From Flavobacterium psychrolimnae (GTDB taxonomy: Bacteria; Bacteroidota; Bacteroidia; Flavobacteriales; Flavobacteriaceae): a stretch of DNA of 64,000 nucleotides. Of the stretch, positions 52,840 to 60,938 are shown one piece after another (position 1 is the stretch's first letter; the number at the start of each line of letters is the position of its first letter). Made by a program: the position numbers and the translations under genes. Below the pieces are notes generated by a model. That model was not told where the DNA came from. It searched no databases and worked only from the letters and a program-made list of their open reading frames with translations. The stretch spans positions 248,001-312,000 of the forward strand of contig NZ_QNUX01000003.1 in assembly GCF_003312425.1 (NCBI RefSeq), written 5' to 3'.

Positions 52840-54270
52840 ATGCTTACAAACAAAAAAACTAAAATTGTAGCCACACTTGGGCCTGCATGTAGTACAAGAG
52901 AAATCATTAAAGATATGATTGACGCAGGTGTGAATGTGTTCAGAGTAAATTTTTCGCATGCTGATTACGAAGATGTAAAAGAAAAGATAAACATTATCCG
53001 AGGTCTAAACGAAGAGTTTGGCTACACTACAGCAATCCTTGGCGATTTACAAGGTCCTAAACTTCGTGTAGGAGTTATGGAAGAAGGCGTTGTAGTACAG
53101 GACGGGGACTTAATTACTTTCACAACTGCTGAAGATATTCTTGGAACTGCAAAGAAAGTATTCATGAAATACCAAAACTTTCCAAACGATGTAAATCCAG
53201 GAGAAAGAATTTTGCTTGATGATGGAAAACTTATTTTTGAAATCGTTGAGACGGATAAAAAATCAGAAGTTATAGCAAGAGTAATTCAAGGTGGTGAATT
53301 AAAATCTAAAAAAGGAGTTAATTTACCAAATACCAAAATATCTCTTCCGGCTATGACTGAGAAAGATATTGCAGATGCTATTTTTGCCATTGGACAAAAT
53401 GTAGACTGGATTGCATTATCATTTGTAAAAACACCAAGAGACTTACAAGATCTACAAGAATTAATTGCAGAACACTCTGAATATAAAATTCCAATTATTG
53501 CCAAAATAGAAATGCCTGAAGCATTAGAAAATATCGACAAAATTGTTGCATATTGTGATGCTTTAATGGTTGCTCGTGGAGATTTAGGAGTTGAACTTCC
53601 TGCTCATGAAGTGCCTTTAGTTCAAAAAGAATTAATTCGCAGAGCTAAAACAGCTCGTATTCCAGTTATCGTTGCTACGCAAATGATGGAGACAATGATT
53701 ACTTCCCTTACGCCAACCCGTGCAGAAGTAAATGATGTTGCCAACTCTGTTATGGATGGTGCCGATGCAGTAATGCTTTCTGGAGAAACAGCTACCGGTA
53801 ATTACCCAGTACAAGTTATTCAAAAAATGACGCAAATCATTGAAGCTGTAGAAGATTCTCCGCTAATCCAAGTGCCACAAAACACACCTCAAATAAAAAC
53901 AAAACGTTTTATCACTAAAACAATTTGTCACCACGCTGCGACAATGGCAAACGTCATCAAAGCGAAAGCAATTTGTACTTTGACAAATAGTGGATATACT
54001 GCTTTCCAAATTTCAGCTTGGAGACCAAATGCACACATTTTAGTTTTTACATCTAACAAAAGAATCCTTACCCAACTTAATTTATTATGGGGAGTAAAAT
54101 CTTTCATGTACACTAAAGATGTAAGTACAGATGATACCGTAACAGATATTAATGAAATTGTAAAACAAAAAGGTTTTGTACAAAAAGGAGATTTCCTTAT
54201 CAATTTAGCAGCAATGCCTATCAAAGATAAAGGAATGGTTAACACCTTGAGAGTATCTGAAATTGAATAG
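52840..54270 (+). CDS. pyk: Pyruvate kinase
   Basis: A 476-residue pyruvate kinase converting phosphoenolpyruvate and ADP to pyruvate and ATP. Blocks: KIVATLGPACSTREII (about 7-22), NVFRVNFSHADYED, LGDLQGPKLRVG, the active-site signature IPIIAKIEMPEALENID (the Lys and Glu of AKIE bind metal) and MVARGDLGVELP, ATQMMETMI and SGETATGNYPV. It ends with the usual allosteric C domain. The gene is last in the acpP-to-pyk series and is followed by a terminator. Confidence 0.97.
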   Translation: MLTNKKTKIVATLGPACSTREIIKDMIDAGVNVFRVNFSHADYEDVKEKINIIRGLNEEFGYTTAILGDLQGPKLRVGVMEEGVVVQDGDLITFTTAEDILGTAKKVFMKYQNFPNDVNPGERILLDDGKLIFEIVETDKKSEVIARVIQGGELKSKKGVNLPNTKISLPAMTEKDIADAIFAIGQNVDWIALSFVKTPRDLQDLQELIAEHSEYKIPIIAKIEMPEALENIDKIVAYCDALMVARGDLGVELPAHEVPLVQKELIRRAKTARIPVIVATQMMETMITSLTPTRAEVNDVANSVMDGADAVMLSGETATGNYPVQVIQKMTQIIEAVEDSPLIQVPQNTPQIKTKRFITKTICHHAATMANVIKAKAICTLTNSGYTAFQISAWRPNAHILVFTSNKRILTQLNLLWGVKSFMYTKDVSTDDTVTDINEIVKQKGFVQKGDFLINLAAMPIKDKGMVNTLRVSEIE

Positions 54271-54292
54271 CAAATGCTATTGAAAAATATTT

Positions 54293-54334
54293 AAAAGTCT
54301 GTCTCGTTTGAAAAATGAGACAGACTTTTTGTTT
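54293..54334 (+). terminator. Terminator after pyk
   Basis: AAAAGTCTGTCTC (54293-54305) and GAGACAGACTTTT (54317-54329) pair perfectly around an 11-nt loop. Confidence 0.85.
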
Positions 54335-54395
54335 TAAAGACATTTTAAGATTCATCATAAAAAATTAGGAATAATTACACGGTCTTTTATTAAAT

Positions 54396-54432
54396 AAAAT
54401 TTATATTTGGTAGAACAAAAAATATAAATTTT
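54396..54432 (+). promoter_or_regulatory. 13-bp perfect inverted repeat over the promoter of the Bax-inhibitor-1 gene
   Basis: AAAATTTATATTT (54396-54408) and AAATATAAATTTT (54420-54432) are exact inverted arms with an 11-nt spacer. The left arm overlaps the -7 box TATATTTG (54402-54409), and the right arm ends at the base before the ATG at 54433. Confidence 0.6.
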
Positions 54433-55203
54433 ATGAGTTTTAATTCTAAAAATCCATTTTTAAATAACAAAACTTTTTCCACTGCCGTTTCAAAAAATGA
54501 GCAAGTGCATCAAGCTACGGCCATTGATTACAATCAAGAGATGACTTTATCAGGCACCATCAATAAAAGTTTAATCTTATTTTTGCTTCTTACCGCATCT
54601 GCAACTGTAATATGGTGGTTGACTTTTAACGGAATAAATCCTTTAGTTCCTGCAATTGGCGGCGCCGTGGTTGGATTAGTTTTAGTGCTTATTGCTGCTT
54701 TCAAACCACAATATTCTCCTTATTTAGCTCCCGGATATGCATTATTCGAAGGATTATTTATTGGTGGAATTTCAGCAATATTTGAAGCAATGTATCCTGG
54801 AATCGTAATTCAAGCGGTAGGTGCAACATTTGTTACTTTTATGGTTTGTCTGGGATTGTATAAATATAAAATTGTTAAAGTAACCGAACAATTCAAATCA
54901 GTAGTAGTCGCTGCTACTTTGGCTATTGCAACGTATTACCTTATCTCTTGGGTTTTTTCTATGTTTACGAGTTTTGTTCCCGTGCACTATGGAAACTCCA
55001 TGATGAGCATTGGAATCAGCATTTTTGTTATTGTGATTGCTTCTTTAAATCTATTTTTAGATTTTGATCGAATAGAGAAAGGAGCAGAACAAAAAATGCC
55101 AAAATACATGGAATGGTATGGTGCTATGGGACTAATGATAACACTGGTTTGGTTGTATATAGAGTTTTTAAGATTGCTTTCTAAATTAAACAGTAAAAGC
55201 TAA
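54433..55203 (+). CDS. Bax inhibitor-1 / YccA family membrane protein
   Basis: A 256-residue protein with a polar N-terminal stretch of about 45 residues and seven predicted membrane spans. The family-like block YLAPGYALFEGLFIGGISAIFEAMYPG (split at about 96-122) and the ending FLDFDRIEKGAEQKMPKYMEWYGAMGLMITLVWLYIEFLR, given here only as landmarks near residues 198-240, include FDRIE and the di-acid region typical of BI-1 proteins. Members are linked to calcium leak and stress or membrane-protein quality control. The substrate is unknown. Confidence 0.88.
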   Translation: MSFNSKNPFLNNKTFSTAVSKNEQVHQATAIDYNQEMTLSGTINKSLILFLLLTASATVIWWLTFNGINPLVPAIGGAVVGLVLVLIAAFKPQYSPYLAPGYALFEGLFIGGISAIFEAMYPGIVIQAVGATFVTFMVCLGLYKYKIVKVTEQFKSVVVAATLAIATYYLISWVFSMFTSFVPVHYGNSMMSIGISIFVIVIASLNLFLDFDRIEKGAEQKMPKYMEWYGAMGLMITLVWLYIEFLRLLSKLNSKS

Positions 55204-55224
55204 TCCACTACATTAAAAAAAGAA

Positions 55225-55251
55225 AAAACCTTTCCGAACTGGAAAGGTTTT
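55225..55251. terminator. Bidirectional terminator between the BI-1 and PAS genes
   Basis: AAAACCTTTCC (55225-55235) and GGAAAGGTTTT (55241-55251) pair perfectly around GAACT. Confidence 0.82.
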
Positions 55252-55257
55252 CTCTTT

Positions 55258-55773
55258 TTAGGCAGCTTTCTCAAAAGCGATATAATGACTCAAATCACCT
55301 TTAGTATTAAAAACAGGAAATCCTTTTATCAAACAAGCATATACTTCTCCATTCTTTTTGTAATTCATTACAATTTTCTCAAAAGGTTGCTGATCAACAA
55401 TAGCTTTACGAATTTCATTTGAGGTAATTTGGTTAGTCGCCTCGCCTTGAAACATTTTTGGACTTTTACCCAAAACCTCCGCTTCTACATAGCCATTCAT
55501 TTTCACGATATTGTGTGATGCAAAAACAATCTTCAATTTAGCATCAGTAACAATTATCACTTCCTCTTTGAGACTATTTTTTATATCCCAATTATTCTGA
55601 ATCCATTTGTTTTGCGAAGCAATTGAATTTAGCTTATTTAAATCCTGAAAAAAGCTCTTTACTGCAGTCAAAAATTCATTATGAAAATCCCAACAAAAAA
55701 TTGGAGGTGTTTTTACATTTAAACCATTGTGATACATCGCAATAGCATCTTCATATTGTCTAAAATTATTCAT
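55258..55773 (-). CDS. Single PAS-domain protein
   Basis: A 171-residue cytosolic protein. An N-terminal helical part (1-65) precedes one PAS domain (about 68-168): EEVIIVTDAKLKIVFASHNIVKMNGY, split at about 70-95, and LGKSPKMFQGEATNQ. The end, CLIKGFPVFNTKGDLSHYIAFEKA, is a PAC-like strand set. The position of the flavin-reactive Cys of LOV domains (GxNCRFLQ) is occupied by Pro (GKSPKMFQ), so it is not a classic photoreceptor. It has no output domain, so it may be a partner-binding adaptor or sensor. It is preceded by the dinB gene on the same strand. Confidence 0.82.
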   Translation of the reverse strand: MNNFRQYEDAIAMYHNGLNVKTPPIFCWDFHNEFLTAVKSFFQDLNKLNSIASQNKWIQNNWDIKNSLKEEVIIVTDAKLKIVFASHNIVKMNGYVEAEVLGKSPKMFQGEATNQITSNEIRKAIVDQQPFEKIVMNYKKNGEVYACLIKGFPVFNTKGDLSHYIAFEKAA

Positions 55774-55866
55774 GATATATCGATTTAAAAACCAAAAGTA
55801 ATTTTATTTACAACGATAAAATAACAATTTTCCGACTTTAACCATTGTTGAACGATCAAAAATTAA

Positions 55867-56949
55867 TTAAAAGTCAAATTTTAATTGCACTACCACAAAC
55901 TTTTTTTCCTCAGTATTCAAATTACTCAATGAAATTCCGAGCAACCGGACGGAATCTTTCATGCGTTCCTGATACAACAATTCCTTTACAATTTCTAAAA
56001 TCAATGCCTTATCTGAAATGAAATATGGCAACGTTTTACTCCTGGTTTGCTGCGAAAAATCACTGTATTTTATTTTTAATGTCACTGTTTTACCAGCCAC
56101 AGCATACCTTTTTAACCTTTTCTCCAATGCAGTCGCAATAATTTCCAATTTCTCTATCATGAAAATTTCAGACGAAAGATTGACATCAAAAGTATGTTCT
56201 GCAGCAACTGATTTTGTAATTCGATCTGATTTCACTGCGCTGTTATGAATGCCTCGAACCACATGAAAATAAAAAGCTCCTGACTTGCCAAAATGTTTCT
56301 CCAGAAACTCCAACGATTTACTTTTTAATTCCAAACCGGTAAAAATACCCAGTTGGTACATTTTTTCAGTGGTTACTTTTCCCACACCATGAAACTTCCG
56401 AACAGGTAATTCTTCCAAAAATGAGATCACTTCATCTGGATTTACCGTTTTTTGTCCATTGGGTTTGTTATAATCGCTAGCAATTTTTGCCACAAATTTA
56501 TTGACTGATATCCCCGCAGAAGCGGTCAAACCCACTTCATCAAAAATGCGCTGTCTTATTTCCTTTGCCAATAATGTAGCACTTGGATTTCCTTTTTTAT
56601 TAGTACTGACATCTAAATAAGCTTCATCAAGCGATAAAGGCTCCACCAAATCCGTATACTCATAAAATATCTTTTGAATTTTACTCGAAATTTCCTTGTA
56701 ACGGTCAAAACGTGGTTTGACGAAAATAAGTTCCGGACAATTCTTCTTGGCCATAACTCCACTTATAGCACTTCGGACACCAAATTTCCTCGCCTCATAA
56801 CTTGCTGCTGCCACCACTCCACGATTTTCCGAGCCACCTACCGCAATAGGTTTCCCCCGCAACAATGGATTGTCCATCTGCTCTACAGACGCATAAAAAG
56901 CATCCATATCTACGTGTATAATTTTTCTATTTGGAATTGATTCCTGCAT
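55867..56949 (-). CDS. dinB: DNA polymerase IV (Y family)
   Basis: A 360-residue translesion polymerase. The first catalytic acidic block is IIHVDMDAFYASVEQ (10-24), and the second is PLSLDEAYLDVS (about 101-112). ASAGISVNKFVAKIASDYNKPNG and a helix-hairpin-helix block (FHGVGKVTTEKMYQLGI) follow, then the little-finger domain. The length matches DinB (about 350-360). Cytosolic. Induction under DNA damage is expected from the family; I see no recognisable LexA-type site by eye. Confidence 0.95.
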   Translation of the reverse strand: MQESIPNRKIIHVDMDAFYASVEQMDNPLLRGKPIAVGGSENRGVVAAASYEARKFGVRSAISGVMAKKNCPELIFVKPRFDRYKEISSKIQKIFYEYTDLVEPLSLDEAYLDVSTNKKGNPSATLLAKEIRQRIFDEVGLTASAGISVNKFVAKIASDYNKPNGQKTVNPDEVISFLEELPVRKFHGVGKVTTEKMYQLGIFTGLELKSKSLEFLEKHFGKSGAFYFHVVRGIHNSAVKSDRITKSVAAEHTFDVNLSSEIFMIEKLEIIATALEKRLKRYAVAGKTVTLKIKYSDFSQQTRSKTLPYFISDKALILEIVKELLYQERMKDSVRLLGISLSNLNTEEKKFVVVQLKFDF

Positions 56950-56994
56950 CTTAAACGAATTGGTAAACCGTTCTTATTTGGAATGTTTTACACA

Positions 56995-59082
56995 CTAAGA
57001 ACTTTTTGGTTCGTCCGAGTGTAAATAATTTTCAACCACAACTGATTTACTTTTCTTTTCTGTGGGAAAAAAGAAACTCATGGGTCTCGATTTAAAATGA
57101 TTCCAAATGGAAACCGTAACAAATCGCAACTCAAATAACGAAATAGCCCGCGAACGGAACGCAAGACCTAATGAAAGACTAAAACTCACCATAAAGTTCA
57201 CTAAACCTATGATTCCAATTCCAAAAATACCCCAGAATAACATGGAATCACTCACTTCATAATTTGCTCCATATAACGCTAGAGCTAAGTTTCCACTACC
57301 AAAAGTAATGTGTCGAATGTCAAGATTTAATCCTAAAAACAACCCAACTGACGCTGTACTTCCCATAAATATTCCGAACCAAAAATTTGAAATAATACCT
57401 GCCCATCTTTTTTCATACAATTTAGCCAGTTTCACAGTTCTAGTTTTTCCGAAATTTCTTTTCAGGAAAGGATGTTCAGTAATCCTGAAATAAACCTGAT
57501 TGTGTTTATCTCTATTTGCAACGCTCCCCGAAATAATTCCGGATAAAAACAGAAAAACTCCTGCAATAGCCGCATGAAAAATTGCTAAAGAATGAATTGG
57601 ACTCAAATCAATCAATAACGATTCCCATTTAGTGGCAGCAATATTGTAATGTAAAAAATGATCAATCAACCAGATTCCGAGTAATGAAACCGGAAAAGCC
57701 ATAATCACATTTCCAACAAACGCAATAAACTGTGAGCGGAATACGCGAGCAAAAAGAATGGCAAAGGCTTTATATTTTTCAGCATCTTTCCCTTTTTTCA
57801 GAACGCCTTCCTCTAATGCTTTAATCAATGCAGAAGCTGTCATTGCCGGTTGTTTTGTTGCCAAAGTAAAACCTAGTAGATAGATGGCAATAAAACCAAA
57901 TGCATAATTCATACTATACAAAAAAGCATGACCAAAAAAGCTCGTCTCCGCTTTAGAGAGCAACACTTTTATAACACATAAAATCCCAACAATGAATCCA
58001 CCACCCATTGCTGTTTTGAACATTTTATAATATTCTTTTCGGCTTTCTGTGATATATTGTTCTCCTGTTTTTGCTGTGTGTTGTGTTATTTCGTAAGAGA
58101 TCAATTGTGTACTTTCACCAATAAATTTTCGAACATTATTTTTATAACAATTGAATTTAATTAATCGCAATGCCAATATAATTCCGTTATTTTTTTTGTC
58201 TTTTTCTTTCTCAATCACTAACAGCGAAATCAAAAATTTCAAGCGCTCTAATTGCTGCCTGATTTTCAATAAATTTTGGTTTACACGAAGTGAAATTCCA
58301 TATTTTGAACTGTTATGAAATGCTTTCTCCACAAAACCTTCGCATTGCTTATGCAAAACTAACAACTGCGCATACGATAAATCATCCGATAAAATATAAT
58401 GTCTATCTGAACTTCTAATCCGCTCTTCAATTAAGAATAATTCCTTTTCAAAAGCAGAAAAAGGACTTTCAAGATCATCAAATTCCGGTACCATTTTGAT
58501 TACATCCGTTTCCATCGCACGACCACTAATTCGTTGCGTTATCAAATGCATGGCCGTTAATAATTCAGATAAAACAGAATTAGGTTCCGTACTATTGTAA
58601 ATAGATTTAAACCTCAAAAGATCATATAATTCTTCCAACTGACTTAATGGAATTTTGTTAATCCAAATGCCGTCGTTCGCAAGATAAAAAACTTGATTCA
58701 GAATATATTCTAAAGTATCTTTCTGGGGCTGATACGGTAAAAACTTAGCGAAAATTCTTTTTTTGACCTCAAAAATAAAATCTACATCCTGAAGAATTGC
58801 AGCATCAGAGAGAATTTTATTAAACTTTTTATCTTTTAAAATCTCTTTGAGGTAAATTGAAAGCTGTTTGCGACACGAATAATTCTCCTTCAAAAAAGTA
58901 ATGATTTCTTGTAAATCTACTCTTTGTACATTTTTAATTTTTAAAGGTCGCACTAACCGAATTAATTCAACAAGAGGCTCTAAAGTATCATTTGTTTCAC
59001 GCCATGATTGTGCTTCACCAAAAAACTCAGTTAAAAGTCCAGCAATGGTTGGCTTTGGTGTTGCTTTGAAAAATGCCTTCAT
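56995..59082 (-). CDS. Membrane protein of the 'site-specific recombinase Gcr' family
   Basis: A 695-residue protein that matches the SpecificRecomb (Gcr) family in layout: a long helical N-terminal half (1-340) and about six or seven membrane spans in the C-terminal half (about 357-640; MGGGFIVGILCVIKVLL, YAFGFIAIYLLGFTLAT, FVGNVIMAFPVSLLGIWL, AIAGVFLFLSGIISGSVANRDKHNQ). The ending includes LSLGLAFRSRAISLFELR. Despite the family name, no recombinase catalytic motif is seen and the membrane topology argues against one, so the function is effectively unknown. Same strand as dinB, 45 bp upstream. Confidence 0.78.
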   Translation of the reverse strand: MKAFFKATPKPTIAGLLTEFFGEAQSWRETNDTLEPLVELIRLVRPLKIKNVQRVDLQEIITFLKENYSCRKQLSIYLKEILKDKKFNKILSDAAILQDVDFIFEVKKRIFAKFLPYQPQKDTLEYILNQVFYLANDGIWINKIPLSQLEELYDLLRFKSIYNSTEPNSVLSELLTAMHLITQRISGRAMETDVIKMVPEFDDLESPFSAFEKELFLIEERIRSSDRHYILSDDLSYAQLLVLHKQCEGFVEKAFHNSSKYGISLRVNQNLLKIRQQLERLKFLISLLVIEKEKDKKNNGIILALRLIKFNCYKNNVRKFIGESTQLISYEITQHTAKTGEQYITESRKEYYKMFKTAMGGGFIVGILCVIKVLLSKAETSFFGHAFLYSMNYAFGFIAIYLLGFTLATKQPAMTASALIKALEEGVLKKGKDAEKYKAFAILFARVFRSQFIAFVGNVIMAFPVSLLGIWLIDHFLHYNIAATKWESLLIDLSPIHSLAIFHAAIAGVFLFLSGIISGSVANRDKHNQVYFRITEHPFLKRNFGKTRTVKLAKLYEKRWAGIISNFWFGIFMGSTASVGLFLGLNLDIRHITFGSGNLALALYGANYEVSDSMLFWGIFGIGIIGLVNFMVSFSLSLGLAFRSRAISLFELRFVTVSIWNHFKSRPMSFFFPTEKKSKSVVVENYLHSDEPKSS

Positions 59083-59391
59083 CAGTTAAGTTCAATTTTT
59101 GTAAAAATACAAATCGGAAAACAAACTACTGTAACTTATTGATAAAATTACGGGTTGTAAAACAGAATCAACAATCGAAATCTAATAAAGTAAAAATTTT
59201 GATACCTTTGAATGTTATAGGATTTCAAATTAAACCAGAATTCATAAACTGAAAACAATGTTTTATTTTAAAAAAGTAGCTCAAAAAGCTTAATTTTTAA
59301 AACATAAAAAATCTTACGACGGACTGAAAAGAAACAAACGAAATCTCCTATCCGAATTGAAAAAGAAAACTCCTGCACTTATATATAAAAA
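59083..59391. other. Intergenic region before the CYTH gene
   Basis: A 309-bp gap between divergent starts. It contains a -7 box at 59203 and the interrupted small frame 59258-59395. Nothing else is recognised. Confidence 0.55.
59203..59210 (+). promoter_or_regulatory. -7 promoter box upstream of the small frame and CYTH gene
   Basis: TACCTTTG is a full TAnnTTTG match 48 bp before the small ATG at 59258. It predicts a transcript that covers the small frame and the CYTH gene. Confidence 0.42.
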
Positions 59392-59395
59392 ATGA
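59258..59395 (+). pseudogene. Interrupted small basic reading frame overlapping the CYTH start
   Basis: From ATG at 59258 the frame gives MFYFKKVAQKA, then TAA (59291-59293). It continues in the same frame as LKHKKSYDGLKRNKRNLL and a further Lys-rich stretch ending IYKK, with stop TGA at 59393-59395. That stop overlaps the CYTH start codon as ATGA, the mark of a coupled upstream gene. No canonical start exists between the TAA and the first third of the second part. It may be a small gene with a nonsense mutation, a leader peptide plus coincidence, or noncoding. I do not recognise the product. Confidence 0.35.
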
Positions 59396-59859
59396 TTGAA
59401 ATAGAAAGAAAATTTTTAGTTAGAAACGATTCCTTTAAGAAAGAAGCTTTCGCAAAAAATCACATTGCGCAAGGGTATTTAAGTTCTGTTCCGGAGCGCA
59501 CTGTTCGGGTTCGTATAAAAGGTGAAAAAGGATTTTTGACGATAAAAGGAGCATCAAATGACAGCGGTTTGTCTCGATTTGAATGGGAAAAGGAAATCCC
59601 TGTTTCCGAAGCAAAATCACTATTGCTTTTATGCGAAAAAGGCGTTATCGATAAAACCCGGTTTGAAATAAAAAAGGGCAATCATGTATTTGAAGTAGAT
59701 GAGTTTTACAACGACAATGAAGGTTTAATTGTTGCAGAAATTGAACTTTATTCTGAAAACGACACCTTTGAAAAACCAGATTGGCTAGGAAAAGAAGTAA
59801 CAGGGGACATCCGATATTACAATGCCTATTTGAGCAAAAATCCATTCAAAAATTGGTGA
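59392..59859 (+). CDS. CYTH-domain phosphohydrolase
   Basis: A 155-residue CYTH-fold protein beginning with the diagnostic EXEXK motif (MIEIERKFLV; Glu3, Glu5, Lys7). RVRIKGEKGFLTIKGA (about 40-55) and FEVDEF/AEIELYSE (about 100-125) supply the other tunnel residues. Bacterial members hydrolyse inorganic triphosphate or thiamine triphosphate; some are adenylate cyclases. The compact form without a CHAD domain fits a triphosphatase. Its stop lies 1 bp from the stop of the convergent RlpA-like gene. Confidence 0.9.
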   Translation: MIEIERKFLVRNDSFKKEAFAKNHIAQGYLSSVPERTVRVRIKGEKGFLTIKGASNDSGLSRFEWEKEIPVSEAKSLLLLCEKGVIDKTRFEIKKGNHVFEVDEFYNDNEGLIVAEIELYSENDTFEKPDWLGKEVTGDIRYYNAYLSKNPFKNW

Positions 59860-59860
59860 T

Positions 59861-60337
59861 TTACTTGTCCATTACTTCTATGGTTACCAGCATTCCTCCA
59901 CTTCCCTTATTTGAAGTAATATCCATAAAAGCCCGCTTGGAAAGATCAATTTCTCTGGATTTAACAAAAGGGCCTCGATCCGTTATTTCTACAATAACCC
60001 ATTTGCCATTTTTCTCATTGGTAACTCTTACTTTAGTTCCAAAAGGGAGCTTTTTGTGAGCTGCAGTATATTTATTATTGTCAAATTTTCTACCACTGGT
60101 AGTTCTTCTTCCATTAAATTTATCTGCATAATAGGATGCATGCGCCTCTTTTTTGAAAGGTTTAAAAACCCCTAATACATTAACTAAAGAGTCAATTTTT
60201 TTATCTTGAGTTTCTAATACAAGTTTACTCTTTTTTATGGAGTCTTTTTGGACTAGCGTTCTTTGTCTGGTTGAACTTTGACTACTTAGTATGCTTATAA
60301 ATGCAAGTAAAAAAAATAAAGTAATTGATTTTTTCAT
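59861..60337 (-). CDS. RlpA-like septal-ring lytic transglycosylase family protein
   Basis: A 158-residue exported protein. The signal peptide is MKKSITLFFLLAFISILSSQ. Residues about 65-155 form the double-psi beta-barrel of RlpA: HASYYADKFNGRRTTSGRKF, TAAHKKLPFGTKVRVTN, KNGKWVIVEITDRGPF and REIDLSKRAF, with the conserved Asp of TDRGPF. RlpA acts on peptidoglycan strands lacking stem peptides. It has no SPOR domain, so division-site targeting is not evident. There is no lipobox. Confidence 0.9.
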   Translation of the reverse strand: MKKSITLFFLLAFISILSSQSSTRQRTLVQKDSIKKSKLVLETQDKKIDSLVNVLGVFKPFKKEAHASYYADKFNGRRTTSGRKFDNNKYTAAHKKLPFGTKVRVTNEKNGKWVIVEITDRGPFVKSREIDLSKRAFMDITSNKGSGGMLVTIEVMDK

Positions 60338-60385
60338 AAATATTTTCTATTAATTAAATCTATTAAAACAAAAACCATACCTAGA

Positions 60386-60410
60386 TAAAAAAAGCCCTAT
60401 TTCTAGAGCT
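60386..60410 (-). terminator. Terminator after the small membrane protein gene
   Basis: On the minus strand AGCTCT (60410-60405) pairs with AGGGCT (60398-60393) with one G-T pair, followed by seven T. Confidence 0.65.
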
Positions 60411-60421
60411 TTATTCGGTTT

Positions 60422-60844
60422 TTATAACCACATATTCCATGGAATTCTACTCAAAATAAGTACTAAACCTAGGCCGTAAAAAATAGAAAAAGTTTTAAAT
60501 TTTGATTCACTAATCAATAATTTTTTATGCTTTGACCAACCAATTGTAATAAGAACAATCGCAATGATATTGATTAACGGATGTTCTAATGATGTCAATC
60601 GCAATGCTTTGTCAGCCATTTGTCCGAATGAAGCGAATCCTAAAGGAGACACAAAATATAAAATGATACCAACTAATAATTGAATGTGAATTGCAATCAA
60701 GGCAAACAACGCAATTTTTCGATCTTTTGAAGTGAAATCTTTTTTAGAAAACATCCCAATAAAGGAATTAATTACTGCAACCACTAATACTAAAAGTGCT
60801 AAATAAGCCCAACCCGAATGAAATTTTTGAATGAAATCGTACAT
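60422..60844 (-). CDS. Small four-helix membrane protein (cytochrome-b-like)
   Basis: A 140-residue membrane protein with four spans (about 9-30, 45-65, 87-105 and 118-136). MYDFIQKFHSGWAYLALL, ALIAIHIQLLVGIILYFVSP and the His residues in the first two spans resemble small haem-binding membrane proteins found across Bacteroidota, but haem binding is inferred. I chose the start at 60844 because this is the usual family start and the upstream 14 codons run over the -7 box. Function unknown. Confidence 0.78.
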   Translation of the reverse strand: MYDFIQKFHSGWAYLALLVLVVAVINSFIGMFSKKDFTSKDRKIALFALIAIHIQLLVGIILYFVSPLGFASFGQMADKALRLTSLEHPLINIIAIVLITIGWSKHKKLLISESKFKTFSIFYGLGLVLILSRIPWNMWL

Positions 60845-60864
60845 AAATAATGTTTTTGTTTTAA

Positions 60865-60872
60865 CAAATATA
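60865..60872 (-). promoter_or_regulatory. -7 promoter box of the small membrane protein gene
   Basis: On the minus strand TATATTTG, 20 bp before the ATG at 60844. It lies after the terminator of the TonB-receptor gene. Confidence 0.5.
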
Positions 60873-60891
60873 AGAAAAAAAGGCATAAAAA

Positions 60892-60920
60892 AACCCTCAT
60901 TTCAAATTGAAATGAGGGTT
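60892..60920 (-). terminator. Terminator after the TonB-dependent receptor gene
   Basis: AACCCTCATTTCAA (60892-60905) and TTGAAATGAGGGTT (60907-60920) form a 14-bp perfect hairpin. On the minus strand a run of T follows. Confidence 0.85.
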
Positions 60921-60938
60921 AGAAAATTTTAAACTAAA

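Noticed and set aside
55258-55773. LOV photoreceptor
   Set aside because: The reactive Cys of the LOV motif is replaced by Pro, so flavin adduct chemistry is not possible.
56995-59082. Literal reading of the family name 'site-specific recombinase'
   Set aside because: No Tyr or Ser recombinase motif is visible and the C-terminal half is a multi-span membrane domain.
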